A DNA stretch of 64,000 nucleotides from Succinatimonas sp. CAG:777 (GCA_000431835.1 HF987925.1:21788-85787); one strand, 5' to 3'. Positions 36,092 through 45,535 are shown, numbered from the stretch's first letter. Numbers and translations are program-made. The notes: generated from the sequence alone by a model not told the origin.

Positions 36092-38002
36092 TTAACCTAA
36101 AAGCAAGGTATTCATTGCCTTTACAAAGGTGCTTGGATCTTTTAGAGCTCCCTGATCAGCAAGTAAAGCCTGCTCATAGATCAGATCTGCCCACTGAGAG
36201 AATCTTGACTCATCAGCTTCTGCATAAGCCTTCTGTACAAGCTTGTGCTCAGGGTTAATCTCAAGAGTATACTTCTCATCTGGTAACTTCTGACCACTTG
36301 CCTCAAGAAGACGACGCATCTGCATTGTCATCATGCGGTTGGTATCAGAAATAACACATGAAGGTGAGTCAATAAGACGTGTTGAAACCACAACATCCTT
36401 TACCTTGTCACCTAAAGCTTTTTTGAAACGCTCTACTAGATCTTTATTCTCTTGAGCTACAGTCTCCTGCTTCTTCTTTTCTTCTTCGTCAGCTAGCTTG
36501 CCTAACTTTAAATCCTGAGAATTTGCAGAAACGAACTCTTTACCTGAGAACTCGGTGATGTTGCCCATTAACCACTCATCAACACGATCCCACATTAGAA
36601 GTACTTCAATTCCTTTATTCTTTAAGTTCTCAAGATAAGGTGAATTTACAGCTGCTTCATAGCTTTCAGCTGTAATGTAGTAGATCTTGTCCTGACCTTC
36701 CTTCATACGAGAGATGTAGTCTTCAAAGCTTACATCCTGCACTGATGACTCATTGTGAGTTGAAGCAAAGCGCAATAACTTTAAGATAGCATCCTTATTG
36801 TCATAATCCTCAACAGGACCTTCCTTTAAAACGTTACCAAACTGCTTGTAGAACTCAGCGTATTTCTCTTTATCCTTTGATAACTTGTCTAACATGGTTA
36901 GAACACGCTTGGTTAAAGCTTTCTTTAACTTACGAGTTACAGCTGTTTCCTGTAATAATTCACGTGATACGTTCAATGGAAGTGCATTAGTATCAACCAA
37001 ACCACGGATAAAACGTAAATAGTTAGGTAAGAAAGCTTCAGCCTTGTCCATAATGAATACACGCTGAACATAAAGTTTCAGACCATGCTCATTCTGACGG
37101 TTGTACAGATCCCATGGAGCCTGCTTTGGAACATAAAGTAATGAAGTATACTCAAGATCACCTTCAACCTTATTGTGAGCATAAGTCAGAGGATCCTGAT
37201 AATCGTGGCTTAAATGCTTATAGAACTCATTGTACTCTTCAGCTTTAATGTCCTTAGGAGCTCTTGTCCACAGAGCCTGAGCATTGTTAACCTGAGTGTA
37301 TTCAAACTTCTTTTCAGGCTCTTTCTTCTCGCCCTTGTCATCCCCCTCTTTAGGAGCTTCATACTTCTCTTCGTATAGTTCTACAGGAGTTGAAATATGA
37401 TCTGAGTACTTAGTAATGCACTCGCGAAGTTTCCAAGTATCTAGGAACTCACTTTCTGAATCCTTTAAGTGCAAGATGATCTGAGTACCACGGAATGGAA
37501 CATTTACGTTCTCTGAGGTAAAGGTACCATTACCATCTGATTCCCAGCGAACTCCCTCTTCTGGCTTTGCATTTACAGAACGTGATACTACAGTTACTTT
37601 GTCCGCAACAATGAATGCAGAATAAAAACCAACACCGAACTGACCGATTAACTGTGAGTCTTTCTTTGCATCACCGGTTAGATTCTTCATAAAAGCTTCG
37701 GTACCGGACTCAGCAATTGTTCCTAAGTGGCTGTTGGCCTCATCTAAGGTCATACCAATACCGTTATCGGTAATGGTTAAAGTCTTGGCATCCTTGTCTG
37801 GACGGATCTGGATCTTAAAGGTCGGATCGTCTTTGATTAAATCCTGATTGGTTAAAGACAGGAAATGCAACTTATCAATAGCATCTGAAGCATTTGAAAT
37901 AAGCTCACGTAAGAATACTTCCTTGTTTGAATAAAGTGAATTTGCAAGTAAATCTAATAGCTTGGTAACTTGAGTCTGAAAGCCATGTACAGTAGCTGTC
38001 AT
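36092..38002 (-). CDS. htpG: Chaperone protein HtpG (Hsp90)
   Basis: 636 residues. GHKL ATPase domain with LRELISNASDA (Mg-binding Asn), DNGIGM and GQFGVGFYSAF; the middle domain carries the catalytic Arg region NVSRELLQE; the C-terminal dimerisation domain ends near residue 620. ATP-dependent chaperone of the cytoplasm. No features are missing. The gene is preceded by a near-consensus sigma-32 promoter. Confidence 0.97.
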   Translation of the reverse strand: MTATVHGFQTQVTKLLDLLANSLYSNKEVFLRELISNASDAIDKLHFLSLTNQDLIKDDPTFKIQIRPDKDAKTLTITDNGIGMTLDEANSHLGTIAESGTEAFMKNLTGDAKKDSQLIGQFGVGFYSAFIVADKVTVVSRSVNAKPEEGVRWESDGNGTFTSENVNVPFRGTQIILHLKDSESEFLDTWKLRECITKYSDHISTPVELYEEKYEAPKEGDDKGEKKEPEKKFEYTQVNNAQALWTRAPKDIKAEEYNEFYKHLSHDYQDPLTYAHNKVEGDLEYTSLLYVPKQAPWDLYNRQNEHGLKLYVQRVFIMDKAEAFLPNYLRFIRGLVDTNALPLNVSRELLQETAVTRKLKKALTKRVLTMLDKLSKDKEKYAEFYKQFGNVLKEGPVEDYDNKDAILKLLRFASTHNESSVQDVSFEDYISRMKEGQDKIYYITAESYEAAVNSPYLENLKNKGIEVLLMWDRVDEWLMGNITEFSGKEFVSANSQDLKLGKLADEEEKKKQETVAQENKDLVERFKKALGDKVKDVVVSTRLIDSPSCVISDTNRMMTMQMRRLLEASGQKLPDEKYTLEINPEHKLVQKAYAEADESRFSQWADLIYEQALLADQGALKDPSTFVKAMNTLLLG

Positions 38003-38060
38003 TTTTAATTATTCTCCATTTTTCACAGGTAAGGTATGACACCTTTTCAACTTGAGAATT

Positions 38061-38089
38061 ACATGGGGATAGACCAAAAGAAATTCAAG
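38061..38089 (-). promoter_or_regulatory. Sigma-32 heat-shock promoter of htpG
   Basis: On the minus strand CTTGAA (38089-38084), a 15-bp spacer, then CCCCATGT (38068-38061), matching the sigma-32 consensus CTTGAA-N11-16-CCCCATnT. It sits about 60 bp upstream of the htpG start. Confidence 0.88.
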
Positions 38090-38176
38090 ATACTGAGTAA
38101 TAATTCTCTACAGACTCCAATTCTGACAATTAATTTTCCCGATACACAGCAACAGTGATTTTATACAAATAATTTT

Positions 38177-38196
38177 TATGTGATATTTATCACATA
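38177..38196. promoter_or_regulatory. CRP-type palindrome upstream of the ykgJ-like cassette
   Basis: A perfect 20-bp palindrome with 9-bp arms (tatgtgata / tatcacata) and a 2-bp centre. It contains the CRP core TGTGA-N6-TCACA. It is 192 bp upstream of the YkgJ-like start and about 175 bp from the htpG start. Confidence 0.7.
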
Positions 38197-38388
38197 CAAA
38201 AAAAATAATAACTAAAATTAAATTAAGGTCATAAATGAAAATTTATTAAATCTTAAAACTGTTATAGGGAGGAATAAAAGCGAGCCGAATAAAGAAAAAT
38301 ACACAAAATCACAATTTATGAAAGATAAACAACGGTTGCTAATACAACTAATACTGTTGCATAAAAATAAATTGGCAGTTTTTTAAAG

Positions 38389-38640
38389 ATGTTTAAATGC
38401 ACTTGCTGTGGTGAATGCTGTCGAAATCTTGATAAATCCGAGCTTTACAAGGATTTGGATAGAGGTGATGGCACATGCAGATATCTTAAAGAAAATATGT
38501 GTTCCATATATGAAAAACGGCCAACTCTGTGCAGAGTAGATGATTGCTATGAGATTTATTTCAGGGATAAGTATTCTTTAGAAGATTACTATAAATTGAA
38601 TTATAAAGTATGCAATATGTTAAAGAATAAAAGGAGTTAA
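38389..38640 (+). CDS. YkgJ-family cysteine-cluster protein
   Basis: 83 residues with 11 Cys. The N-terminal CTCCGECC and the later CxYLxxxxCxIYxxRPxxCRxxxCYE pattern match the YkgJ/UPF0153 family, thought to bind zinc or an iron-sulfur cluster. Its biochemical role is unknown. The stop codon overlaps the strong AAAGGAG ribosome-binding site of the next gene, so the two are translated as a unit. About 45 bp upstream lies a direct repeat ctaatac-aa-ctaatac. Confidence 0.75.
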   Translation: MFKCTCCGECCRNLDKSELYKDLDRGDGTCRYLKENMCSIYEKRPTLCRVDDCYEIYFRDKYSLEDYYKLNYKVCNMLKNKRS

Positions 38641-38645
38641 ACTTT

Positions 38646-39686
38646 ATGCCATTACCATTAATTATCGGAGCAATAGCTGGAGCAGCAACTACTCTCGGAG
38701 TAGGTGCAGGAATTTATGGAGCTTCAAAAATAAAGGAAGCAAAGGACACCGAAGAGGTTGCAAAAGAAATAAGTGAAAAGACAATTAAACTGTATAAAGA
38801 TAAAGAATCTGAATTAACCGCCCTTTTGGATCCTCTTGGAAAGAAAGAACTTAAGGTTATTAAAAGTTTCACTGAAGTTTTAAATATTAAAGAAAAAATT
38901 TCAGGTATACCTGATTTTAATGAACATATTAAGGCAAATGGAATATCTAACATTGAAATTCCCAAATTAAATGATCTAAATCTGAAAGATTTATCAATTT
39001 GGGCAGACACTGCTTTAGCTAGTCTATCCGGTGCAGCGGCGGGTGTTGCTGGAGGATTTGCAGCCGCAGGATCAATAACAACTCTAGTTACAGCCTTTGG
39101 AACGGCATCTACAGGGACAGCAATTTCGACATTAAGTGGTGCTGCATTAACAAACGCGGTTTTGGCATGTTTGGGTGGAGGTAGCTTAGTTATTGGCGGT
39201 GGCGGTATGGCTCTAGGAACATCAGTGTTAGGTGTTGCATCCGGTGGTATAGTTTTTCTAATTGGCGGAGCCGTTCTCGCTTTAATGGGATCGAATAAGT
39301 CTGACGAGGCTGATGAAAAACTTGCTTCGGCAAAAGAACAGGAAAAAGAATTTGATAAATTTGTCCACTATTGTGACGAGTTGATTGCAGTTGGTTCACA
39401 ATTTAACGCTTCATTCTGCGCCTTAAAAAAACTATATGAAGAGCAACTTAGGAGATTAGATTATGTAGTGAATGTTTTAGGAAAAGTTCACTGGTCCGAT
39501 TTTGTCGATAGTGAAAAGCAACTGACAGAAAATACAATGGTTCTTGCAGAACTTCTCTATGAAATGTGTAATATAAGCTTGGTTCTTAAAAGGAAAAACA
39601 ACGACGGATTCAATCCTGTGAATAAAGATGGGGTTGAGTTTATCATCAATAAAGCTTCCAAAATTTTGGAGAAATTCCATATGTAG
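38646..39686 (+). CDS. Gly/Ala-rich membrane protein of unknown function, partner of the YkgJ-like protein
   Basis: 346 residues. A short hydrophobic N-terminus (2-25), a charged helical region (30-120), and then a long, strikingly Gly/Ala/Ser-Thr-rich block at about 123-215. The block includes LGGGSLVIGGGGMALGTSVLG and two or three helical hydrophobic stretches. A charged helical C-terminal domain (about 215-346) follows. The layout suggests a membrane-inserting or pore-like helical protein. I recall similar Gly-rich blocks in unnamed proteins paired with YkgJ-like genes, but I cannot name a family. Codons such as cgg, gcg and ggc are used more freely than in neighbouring genes, hinting at horizontal transfer. 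Confidence 0.6.
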   Translation: MPLPLIIGAIAGAATTLGVGAGIYGASKIKEAKDTEEVAKEISEKTIKLYKDKESELTALLDPLGKKELKVIKSFTEVLNIKEKISGIPDFNEHIKANGISNIEIPKLNDLNLKDLSIWADTALASLSGAAAGVAGGFAAAGSITTLVTAFGTASTGTAISTLSGAALTNAVLACLGGGSLVIGGGGMALGTSVLGVASGGIVFLIGGAVLALMGSNKSDEADEKLASAKEQEKEFDKFVHYCDELIAVGSQFNASFCALKKLYEEQLRRLDYVVNVLGKVHWSDFVDSEKQLTENTMVLAELLYEMCNISLVLKRKNNDGFNPVNKDGVEFIINKASKILEKFHM

Positions 39687-39876
39687 TAAATAATTGTGAA
39701 TATAAATATTATCTGAAAAGTTTGTGCATACCAATTTTAGAATTGTATCTTTCAATCTAGATCATCTACATATGTGGAGTGCAATTCATAATACCAAAAG
39801 TTATGCACAAAGCTTAAAATGAAGGCAAAGGTAGCATGCAGAGCATCATACTTCATGCCGCCTTTACATCGTACTC

Positions 39877-40482
39877 CTACATATTTCTTCTGTAGTTAAA
39901 TGACATTGCAAGAGTATTACCATCAACAGAGCCTAAGTCTCCGCCTAAAGGCACACCTGTTGCAATTCTTGAAACGGTAATTCCATACTTTTTAGCCATA
40001 CTTGCAATATATGATGCTGTAACATCACCTTCTACAGTCTGACTTAGTGCAAGAATTAACTCTTTGACATCTTCGTTTTCTAATCTTGAACGAAGCACAT
40101 CAAGACCTAATTCTTTTGGACCAATACCATCTAATGGGCTTAAATGACCATGAAGTACGAAATAATTTCCTGAATAGGATGAACTTGATTCAATTGCAGA
40201 AACATCTGTAGGAGTTTCTACTACACAGATACTGCCTGAACTTCTGCGTTTGTCAGATTTGCAAAGCTCACAAGGCTCATTTTCTTCGTCTGTATAGTTT
40301 CTGCAATGAGGACATAAAGAAATGTTTTTAAGGCTCTGCTCGATGATTTGAGCCATATTCAAACCTTCCTGACGTTTTCTGTCTAAAAGGTAATAAGCAA
40401 TTCGAGTAGCACTTACAGGCCCTACACCTGGCATGACCTGTAATGACTCGATTAGGTTATCAAGCAGAGTACTAGATGACAT
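39877..40482 (-). CDS. recR: Recombination mediator protein RecR
   Basis: 201 residues. HhH motif at the N-terminus (VMPGVGPVSATRIAY), a four-Cys zinc finger (CPHC...CELC, about 57-77), and the Toprim domain containing VVETPTDVSAIE. Loads RecA at gaps with RecF and RecO. The gene follows ybaB by 2 bp, the usual order, but dnaX, which commonly precedes ybaB, is absent here. Confidence 0.95.
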   Translation of the reverse strand: MSSSTLLDNLIESLQVMPGVGPVSATRIAYYLLDRKRQEGLNMAQIIEQSLKNISLCPHCRNYTDEENEPCELCKSDKRRSSGSICVVETPTDVSAIESSSSYSGNYFVLHGHLSPLDGIGPKELGLDVLRSRLENEDVKELILALSQTVEGDVTASYIASMAKKYGITVSRIATGVPLGGDLGSVDGNTLAMSFNYRRNM

Positions 40483-40484
40483 GA

Positions 40485-40805
40485 TTAGAATGGTAACTTT
40501 AAACCTGGAGGTAACTGCATACCACCGGTTACAGCAGCCATCTTCTCTTTTGACTGCTCTTCGATACGACGATGTGCATCGTTGTAGGCTGCAGCTAATA
40601 GATCTTCACAGATCTCTTTGTCATCTTTGAAAATTGAGTCATCAATTTCAACACGGCGAACTTCATGTGAACCTGTCATGGTTACCTTTACCATACCGGC
40701 ACCAGACTCACCAACTACTTCTAAGTTAGCGATTTCTTCCTGTGCCTTCTGCAGACGCTCTTGCATCATTTGCGCCTGCTTCATCATATTACCCATGTTA
40801 AACAT
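40485..40805 (-). CDS. ybaB: YbaB/EbfC-family nucleoid-associated protein
   Basis: 106 residues. Characteristic N-terminal [23 protein letters not shown] helix and the [17 protein letters not shown] strand pair of this small dimeric DNA-binding protein. It overlaps the recR region with a 2-bp gap, the conserved pair. Confidence 0.93.
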   Translation of the reverse strand: MFNMGNMMKQAQMMQERLQKAQEEIANLEVVGESGAGMVKVTMTGSHEVRRVEIDDSIFKDDKEICEDLLAAAYNDAHRRIEEQSKEKMAAVTGGMQLPPGLKLPF

Positions 40806-40861
40806 GTTCAGATCTCCTAAAAATTTTTCAAAATTCTAAATTAAATTGATAGCTTTTGCAA

Positions 40862-42835
40862 TTAAACTTGACTTATAAGTTTTAAAGCACGTTTTCCCAA
40901 TCCATAGATCTCGGCAATTTTTCTATCAATCTTCTTAATAATCTCTTTTGATGCTACTTCATCAGCTTCTTTTAGCTCTTCTACTAAAAACTCTATGTAC
41001 ATCTGATCTTCTTTTGAAGCTACAGGTACAGGAACTTCTTCTAATAAAGAACGTAAGATTTTAATGGTATGGAACTTCTTTTCAAAGTAGAAACGTACTG
41101 CACTTGAGTTTAAGACCGCAGCTAAATAAGTTGCAGATAAGTCTTTAAACTCTGGCACCAATAAATTACAGCTGTTTAAAGTTAACATACCGTGAGTATC
41201 TACAGCTACGATTGGGTACTTTGCAATAAATCTGTAAACTAATTTTTCTTTAGCTCTGTACAGTTCCATTGGAGCTACCTGCTGGAAAGCTCCTTCTTCA
41301 TACTTAATAAAACTGTCAGGTGGATTGATTTTAAAAGGCTCAATATCAAGCCCTCTTAATACAGGTTCAGAACCTTCAATTTTCTCATTAAAGATAGAAT
41401 TGTTGTTGGAACCAGTAACAATACCTAAAGCAAATTTAGCATGGCCCTTTAACTTTACACAATGCTCAAGATCATCCATTTTGTCTAAAACTAAGGATTC
41501 CTGATCTGTAACTTTAAAATTAAAATCAGCACCTTTTCTTTGACGTCGAACAATATAATTAGAGTCACCAACATTCACAATCACATCGCCAGAGGCATTA
41601 CTGAATGATGTTTTTTCTAAGGTTAAGATAACACTTGGACATTGAACAGCATGGAAAACTTCACCTAAATAGCGTACAGAACGCACACGGGCATGCTCGG
41701 TGATAAAGGCTCTAATGGTTTCGTGAGAAGCTACATTTAATAATGCTTCTGGCAGCACGAACTGAACAATACCGCCATCTTTTAATAAATTTAATGATCT
41801 CTCAACGAAAAGATCAGCATAGCATGGTCGTTTTTTTTCTGCGCAAATTAAAGTTCTTGCATAACGGGAAACCACTTTCTCATCATCACAAGAACCCCAA
41901 GGTGGATTTCCTAGTACCACATCTACCTGAGGCAGACTTCTACAGGTAATGGTATCGCACTTTAGTAAGTGATCTTGTAAGGTATCTTTATCTGAGCAGT
42001 TACCTGATAAAACAAAGTTAATTCTTGCTAAAGTAACTGAAAAACCATCTAAATCACAGCCGTACAGATCCTCAACTCTAGCGCCACGTCTTAATAAGCG
42101 TAACAGGAAGTTACCAGATCCACAGCAAGGATCCAAGAACACACGACCTCTAGATACCTGAAGTGTTTCTACAGCAGTATCGGTTAAAGACTGAGGAGTG
42201 TAATAACGTCCTGACTGTCTTCTTTTAGACAGTTCCATCAAAGACAGATAGATAAGACCTAAAGTATCTTCAAAAGGCACAAAATGTAATGTAAAGGAAG
42301 GAAGCTTCTTTGAAGCTGACAGCAGAGTGTTTCTTGAGGTTTTATCCATAAGCTCAAGTAACAGCCAATCATAAATATCAGCATCTAAAGTGCCTTCTAA
42401 GTATGCTCTAAAGTATTGCTTAGTACAGTTTGATTTGATTCTTTTGGCATCAACTAGAAGTTGCAGGAAGGATTCACATAATAAAGCTGTAATAGCTGTG
42501 GTAGAACCTGTAAAGCCATTTACCAATAAAGCGACAGCTGCATGATTTGGGGATTCTCTTGAGACGTAATTTACATAAAGTTCTCTACCCTTTAAAGCTG
42601 TTTTATTACGTCTTGATTTTAAAACATTGCTATTATCTTTTTTCAAAGATAATAGGAGATTCTCAACTTCATGCTTATAGATAAGCTTACCTGTTTCAGT
42701 ATCTTTAGCTGATAACTTGCCTAATCTGAGCCAGTTTTTACCTGTAGCTTCAGATATTCCTAACATTTTGCATGCTGTAGCTAATGTAATTACTTCTGTT
42801 TTTTTAGTTTTTAACTGTTTTATAGGCTGTCTCAT
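40862..42835 (-). CDS. Orphan N6-adenine DNA methyltransferase with N-terminal helix-turn-helix
   Basis: 657 residues. The N-terminus (about 14-60) is a MerR-like helix-turn-helix (TLATACKMLGISEATGKNWLRLGKL). The methyltransferase core has motif I DPCCGSGNFLL (235-245) and motif IV NPPW (310-313), as in gamma-type N6-adenine methylases, and is preceded by RRQSGRYYTP. The C-terminal half resembles a TaqI/Eco57I-like target-recognition region. No endonuclease domain is visible in the protein and no restriction gene is adjacent, so it appears to be a solitary methylase, perhaps with a regulatory role or a remnant of a restriction-modification system. Confidence 0.75.
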   Translation of the reverse strand: MRQPIKQLKTKKTEVITLATACKMLGISEATGKNWLRLGKLSAKDTETGKLIYKHEVENLLLSLKKDNSNVLKSRRNKTALKGRELYVNYVSRESPNHAAVALLVNGFTGSTTAITALLCESFLQLLVDAKRIKSNCTKQYFRAYLEGTLDADIYDWLLLELMDKTSRNTLLSASKKLPSFTLHFVPFEDTLGLIYLSLMELSKRRQSGRYYTPQSLTDTAVETLQVSRGRVFLDPCCGSGNFLLRLLRRGARVEDLYGCDLDGFSVTLARINFVLSGNCSDKDTLQDHLLKCDTITCRSLPQVDVVLGNPPWGSCDDEKVVSRYARTLICAEKKRPCYADLFVERSLNLLKDGGIVQFVLPEALLNVASHETIRAFITEHARVRSVRYLGEVFHAVQCPSVILTLEKTSFSNASGDVIVNVGDSNYIVRRQRKGADFNFKVTDQESLVLDKMDDLEHCVKLKGHAKFALGIVTGSNNNSIFNEKIEGSEPVLRGLDIEPFKINPPDSFIKYEEGAFQQVAPMELYRAKEKLVYRFIAKYPIVAVDTHGMLTLNSCNLLVPEFKDLSATYLAAVLNSSAVRFYFEKKFHTIKILRSLLEEVPVPVASKEDQMYIEFLVEELKEADEVASKEIIKKIDRKIAEIYGLGKRALKLISQV

Positions 42836-43096
42836 GGCATACCTTATTTATGTGTTCAAAGCCCTGATAAAACAATCTTATCATAGATATTTATAATTTA
42901 AAAAAGTAAAATTCAATTTTTTAAATAATTGATATTTTTCAAAATGTTACATAAAGAAATTTTTATTAATAAAAATATTAATTTGAAAATTTAATAAACA
43001 TTAATCGTACAAATTTGAGGGCTTTTTATAAAAAAAACTTACTGGTGTTATTTTAAATTAAGCTTAAAAATCAAAACTTATGATAGAATTTTTCTT

Positions 43097-43792
43097 ATGA
43101 ACGCATTAGAAATACAATATCTGAACAAAAGTAATTTAAGTCATATTGCAAGATCGCTGTATATGCTCTATTTAAGACCTAGATCTGAGCAGAACCAGTG
43201 TCTTACAGACTTATCATCAATTGCTTCATACCTCTCTTCAGACAGCACTTACTTTCCTACTACACCAAATTTTGAGGTAGCCTGTTTAGTTTTAAATGAA
43301 CTAGAACACGCTGGTCTTATCAAAAAAGAAAAAGAAGATGCTCCATGGCAAGGTAATACTTTTATCCTGCCCCTGTTTATTAAGGAAGTTGAAGAGCTTC
43401 CTTCAAAACCTTTTTATATGACCAATTCTTGGAGACCTACAGCTTCGTTTCATGAAGCTTGTGTTCTGTGCGGTCTGGCTGAAAGTTCTTTTACAGAAGC
43501 TGAATTAAAAGCCTTCACCTCTTACTGGTCATCAAAACACGAGAGTAGAAATCAAGTTGCTTGGGAAAGAGCTTTTGCTCAACGCCTCTTAAAACAAAAA
43601 GTTGCCTCCGTAAAAAAAGTGGCTCTAGTAAAGAACTCCACAATTGATAATTCAAGTGCTGTTTCTAATAATAAAGTTTCTGCAAGAAACACAGCTAATG
43701 CAGTTATGCAGAACAATTCACAAAGCCCTATCCAAAATAGTAAAGCTGAGCGTGAACAGGTTCAGAATGATCTGGCATCTCTATTCAAATAA
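43097..43792 (+). CDS. dnaT: DnaT-like primosomal/replication protein
   Basis: 231 residues. Residues 1-100 look like a winged-helix replication domain. About 107-168 match the DnaT C-terminal ssDNA-binding domain (SWRPTASFHEACVLCGL...EAELKAFTSYW...VAWERAFAQRLLKQK). The last 60 residues are Asn/Ser/Ala-rich and probably disordered. DnaT bridges PriB and DnaB loading at restart. It lies divergent from the methylase gene, sharing a 261-bp promoter region. Confidence 0.75.
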   Translation: MNALEIQYLNKSNLSHIARSLYMLYLRPRSEQNQCLTDLSSIASYLSSDSTYFPTTPNFEVACLVLNELEHAGLIKKEKEDAPWQGNTFILPLFIKEVEELPSKPFYMTNSWRPTASFHEACVLCGLAESSFTEAELKAFTSYWSSKHESRNQVAWERAFAQRLLKQKVASVKKVALVKNSTIDNSSAVSNNKVSARNTANAVMQNNSQSPIQNSKAEREQVQNDLASLFK

Positions 43793-43830
43793 GTAAAAAG
43801 TCACAATAAAGGCATTTATGTTTTGATTTC

Positions 43831-43850
43831 AATGTGATAGCAATCACATT
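43831..43850. promoter_or_regulatory. CRP-type palindrome upstream of folP
   Basis: Perfect TGTGA-N6-TCACA inside 8-bp arms (aatgtgat / atcacatt), about 60 bp upstream of folP. A TATAAT lies at 43857-43862. The site would cover the -35 position of that promoter, so repression, or activation from a different start, are both possible. Confidence 0.7.
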
Positions 43851-43909
43851 CAATGCTATAATCAAAAATCTACTATTTGAACTAATATTCTGATTTTGGA
43901 GACAAAAAT

Positions 43910-44746
43910 ATGCAAATCTCATTTAACAATAAAACTTTGAACCTAGATACTCCAAAAATCATGGGTATTTTAAATGTCACCCCAGATTCATTTTCAGATG
44001 GAGGCAGATGGAACACTCTTGATAGAGCTTTAGCACATGCTGAGCAAATGGTAAAAGAAGGGGCTACCATTATTGACATTGGTGGTGAGTCCACAAGACC
44101 TGGGGCTACTCCTGTACCTTTAGATGAAGAATTATTAAGAGTAATTCCTGTTGTTGAAAAGATCTCAAAAGAACTTGATGTCATGATTTCAATTGACACT
44201 TCACAGCCAAAAGTTATGGAAGAAGCTGTAAAAGCAGGTGCTCATATCTGGAATGATATCAGAGCCTTAAGACTGGATGGTGCCTTAGAGATGGCTGCTA
44301 AATTACAGTGTCCTGTGATCTTAATGCACATGCAGGGCGATCCTAAGACCATGCAAGCAGATCCTCATTATGAGGACGTTGTAAAAGAGGTCGAGAAGTT
44401 CCTTTTAGACAGAGTTGATGATGCAATCAAAGCCGGTATTAAAAAAGAGAACATCATTCTTGATTTAGGCTTTGGCTTTGGAAAATCAGCTAAACACAAC
44501 TATCAGCTTTTAGATCATATGCAACACTTTGTGGATTTAGGCTATCCTGTACTGTCTGCTTTATCTCGCAAATCTATGATTAAAGCAGCTTGTAATATTG
44601 AAAAAGCAGATGAAAGAATCGTAGGTTCCGTAGCAGGTGCTCTTTTAAGTATCGAACGTGGAGCTCAGATGGTCAGAGTTCATGACGTCAAAGAAACCAA
44701 AGAAGCCTTTGACGTTTACAAAGCTCTTTTAAATTCAAGAGAATAA
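43910..44746 (+). CDS. folP: Dihydropteroate synthase FolP
   Basis: 278 residues, TIM barrel. GILNVTPDSFSDGG and IDIGGESTRPGA near the N-terminus are the pterin and substrate-binding signatures; the C-terminal SALSRKSM carries the pABA-binding Lys/Ser region. Joins pABA and dihydropterin pyrophosphate in folate synthesis. Usually followed by glmM, here by a ZIP transporter 5 bp downstream. Confidence 0.96.
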   Translation: MQISFNNKTLNLDTPKIMGILNVTPDSFSDGGRWNTLDRALAHAEQMVKEGATIIDIGGESTRPGATPVPLDEELLRVIPVVEKISKELDVMISIDTSQPKVMEEAVKAGAHIWNDIRALRLDGALEMAAKLQCPVILMHMQGDPKTMQADPHYEDVVKEVEKFLLDRVDDAIKAGIKKENIILDLGFGFGKSAKHNYQLLDHMQHFVDLGYPVLSALSRKSMIKAACNIEKADERIVGSVAGALLSIERGAQMVRVHDVKETKEAFDVYKALLNSRE

Positions 44747-44751
44747 AATCT

Positions 44752-45489
44752 ATGTTATTGATTTTACTATCATGTTCTGTAAGTGCTGTAGTATCAGCAC
44801 TTTTATGCATACTCATCGGTCCAAAGCTGATTAGACGTTATTCAAAGCCTCTGTCACTTATTGCTGTGGGCTTTTTGATAACTCTTGCTGTAACCCATAT
44901 TATTCCCGAGGCTATGGAAGAGAGCGATCCTCATAAAATCGGCATGGTAATTTTATTTTCCATGCTCTTTTTAACTTTCGTTGAGATGTTCTTCTTCTCA
45001 GGTAATAAAGGAAAAGTTGACTGTTGCGGTCACAGTCATTCGCTAGCTAATGGCTCTTTTGGAATTCTATTTGGCTCATCACTGCATAACTTTTGTGATG
45101 GTATGGTAATCGCAAGTGCTTATCTGACTAATCCGGCTTTAGGCTTTGCTGTGACAGTTGCTGTACTCTCTCATGAGATAGCTCATGAGTTAGGCGACTA
45201 TGCCATTATGCTAGATTTGGGTATGAGCAATAAAAGAGCTTTTATTGTCAATGGTGTTGCCTTATTTGGCTGTGTAAGCGGTGGTATTATTGGCTACTTT
45301 ATCTTATCAACAGTAAAAGAGCTTGTTCCTTATGCTTTAGCTCTGTCAGGCGCTAGCTTTGTCTATGTTTCACTCTCCGATCTCTTACCAAGACTTCGTA
45401 ACTGTGAAAATAAGAAAAAGGTATCTTTAAGATTCTTCTTTATTCTAGTAGGTGTGATCCTGTCGCTATTAATAGCAGGACATGATTAA
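44752..45489 (+). CDS. ZIP-family divalent metal transporter
   Basis: 245 residues and about seven hydrophobic segments. The helix IV and V metal sites are HNFCDG (in SLHNFCDGMVIA) and HEIAHELGD, the ZIP core motif. A His/Cys loop (CCGHSHS) between helices may bind metal. Imports zinc or similar. It starts 5 bp past folP and ends at a terminator. Confidence 0.85.
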   Translation: MLLILLSCSVSAVVSALLCILIGPKLIRRYSKPLSLIAVGFLITLAVTHIIPEAMEESDPHKIGMVILFSMLFLTFVEMFFFSGNKGKVDCCGHSHSLANGSFGILFGSSLHNFCDGMVIASAYLTNPALGFAVTVAVLSHEIAHELGDYAIMLDLGMSNKRAFIVNGVALFGCVSGGIIGYFILSTVKELVPYALALSGASFVYVSLSDLLPRLRNCENKKKVSLRFFFILVGVILSLLIAGHD

Positions 45490-45506
45490 AAGAAAGATTC
45501 AGAAGA

Positions 45507-45535
45507 ATGGAGCCTAATGGCTCCATTTTTGTTTT
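45507..45535 (+). terminator. Intrinsic terminator of folP-ZIP
   Basis: atggagcc / ggctccat, 8-bp stem with tetraloop taat, followed by tttttgtttt. Confidence 0.88.

Noticed and set aside
38714..39755. Minus-strand ORFs opposite the Gly-rich protein
   Set aside because: Antisense frames of the repetitive Gly/Ala codons.
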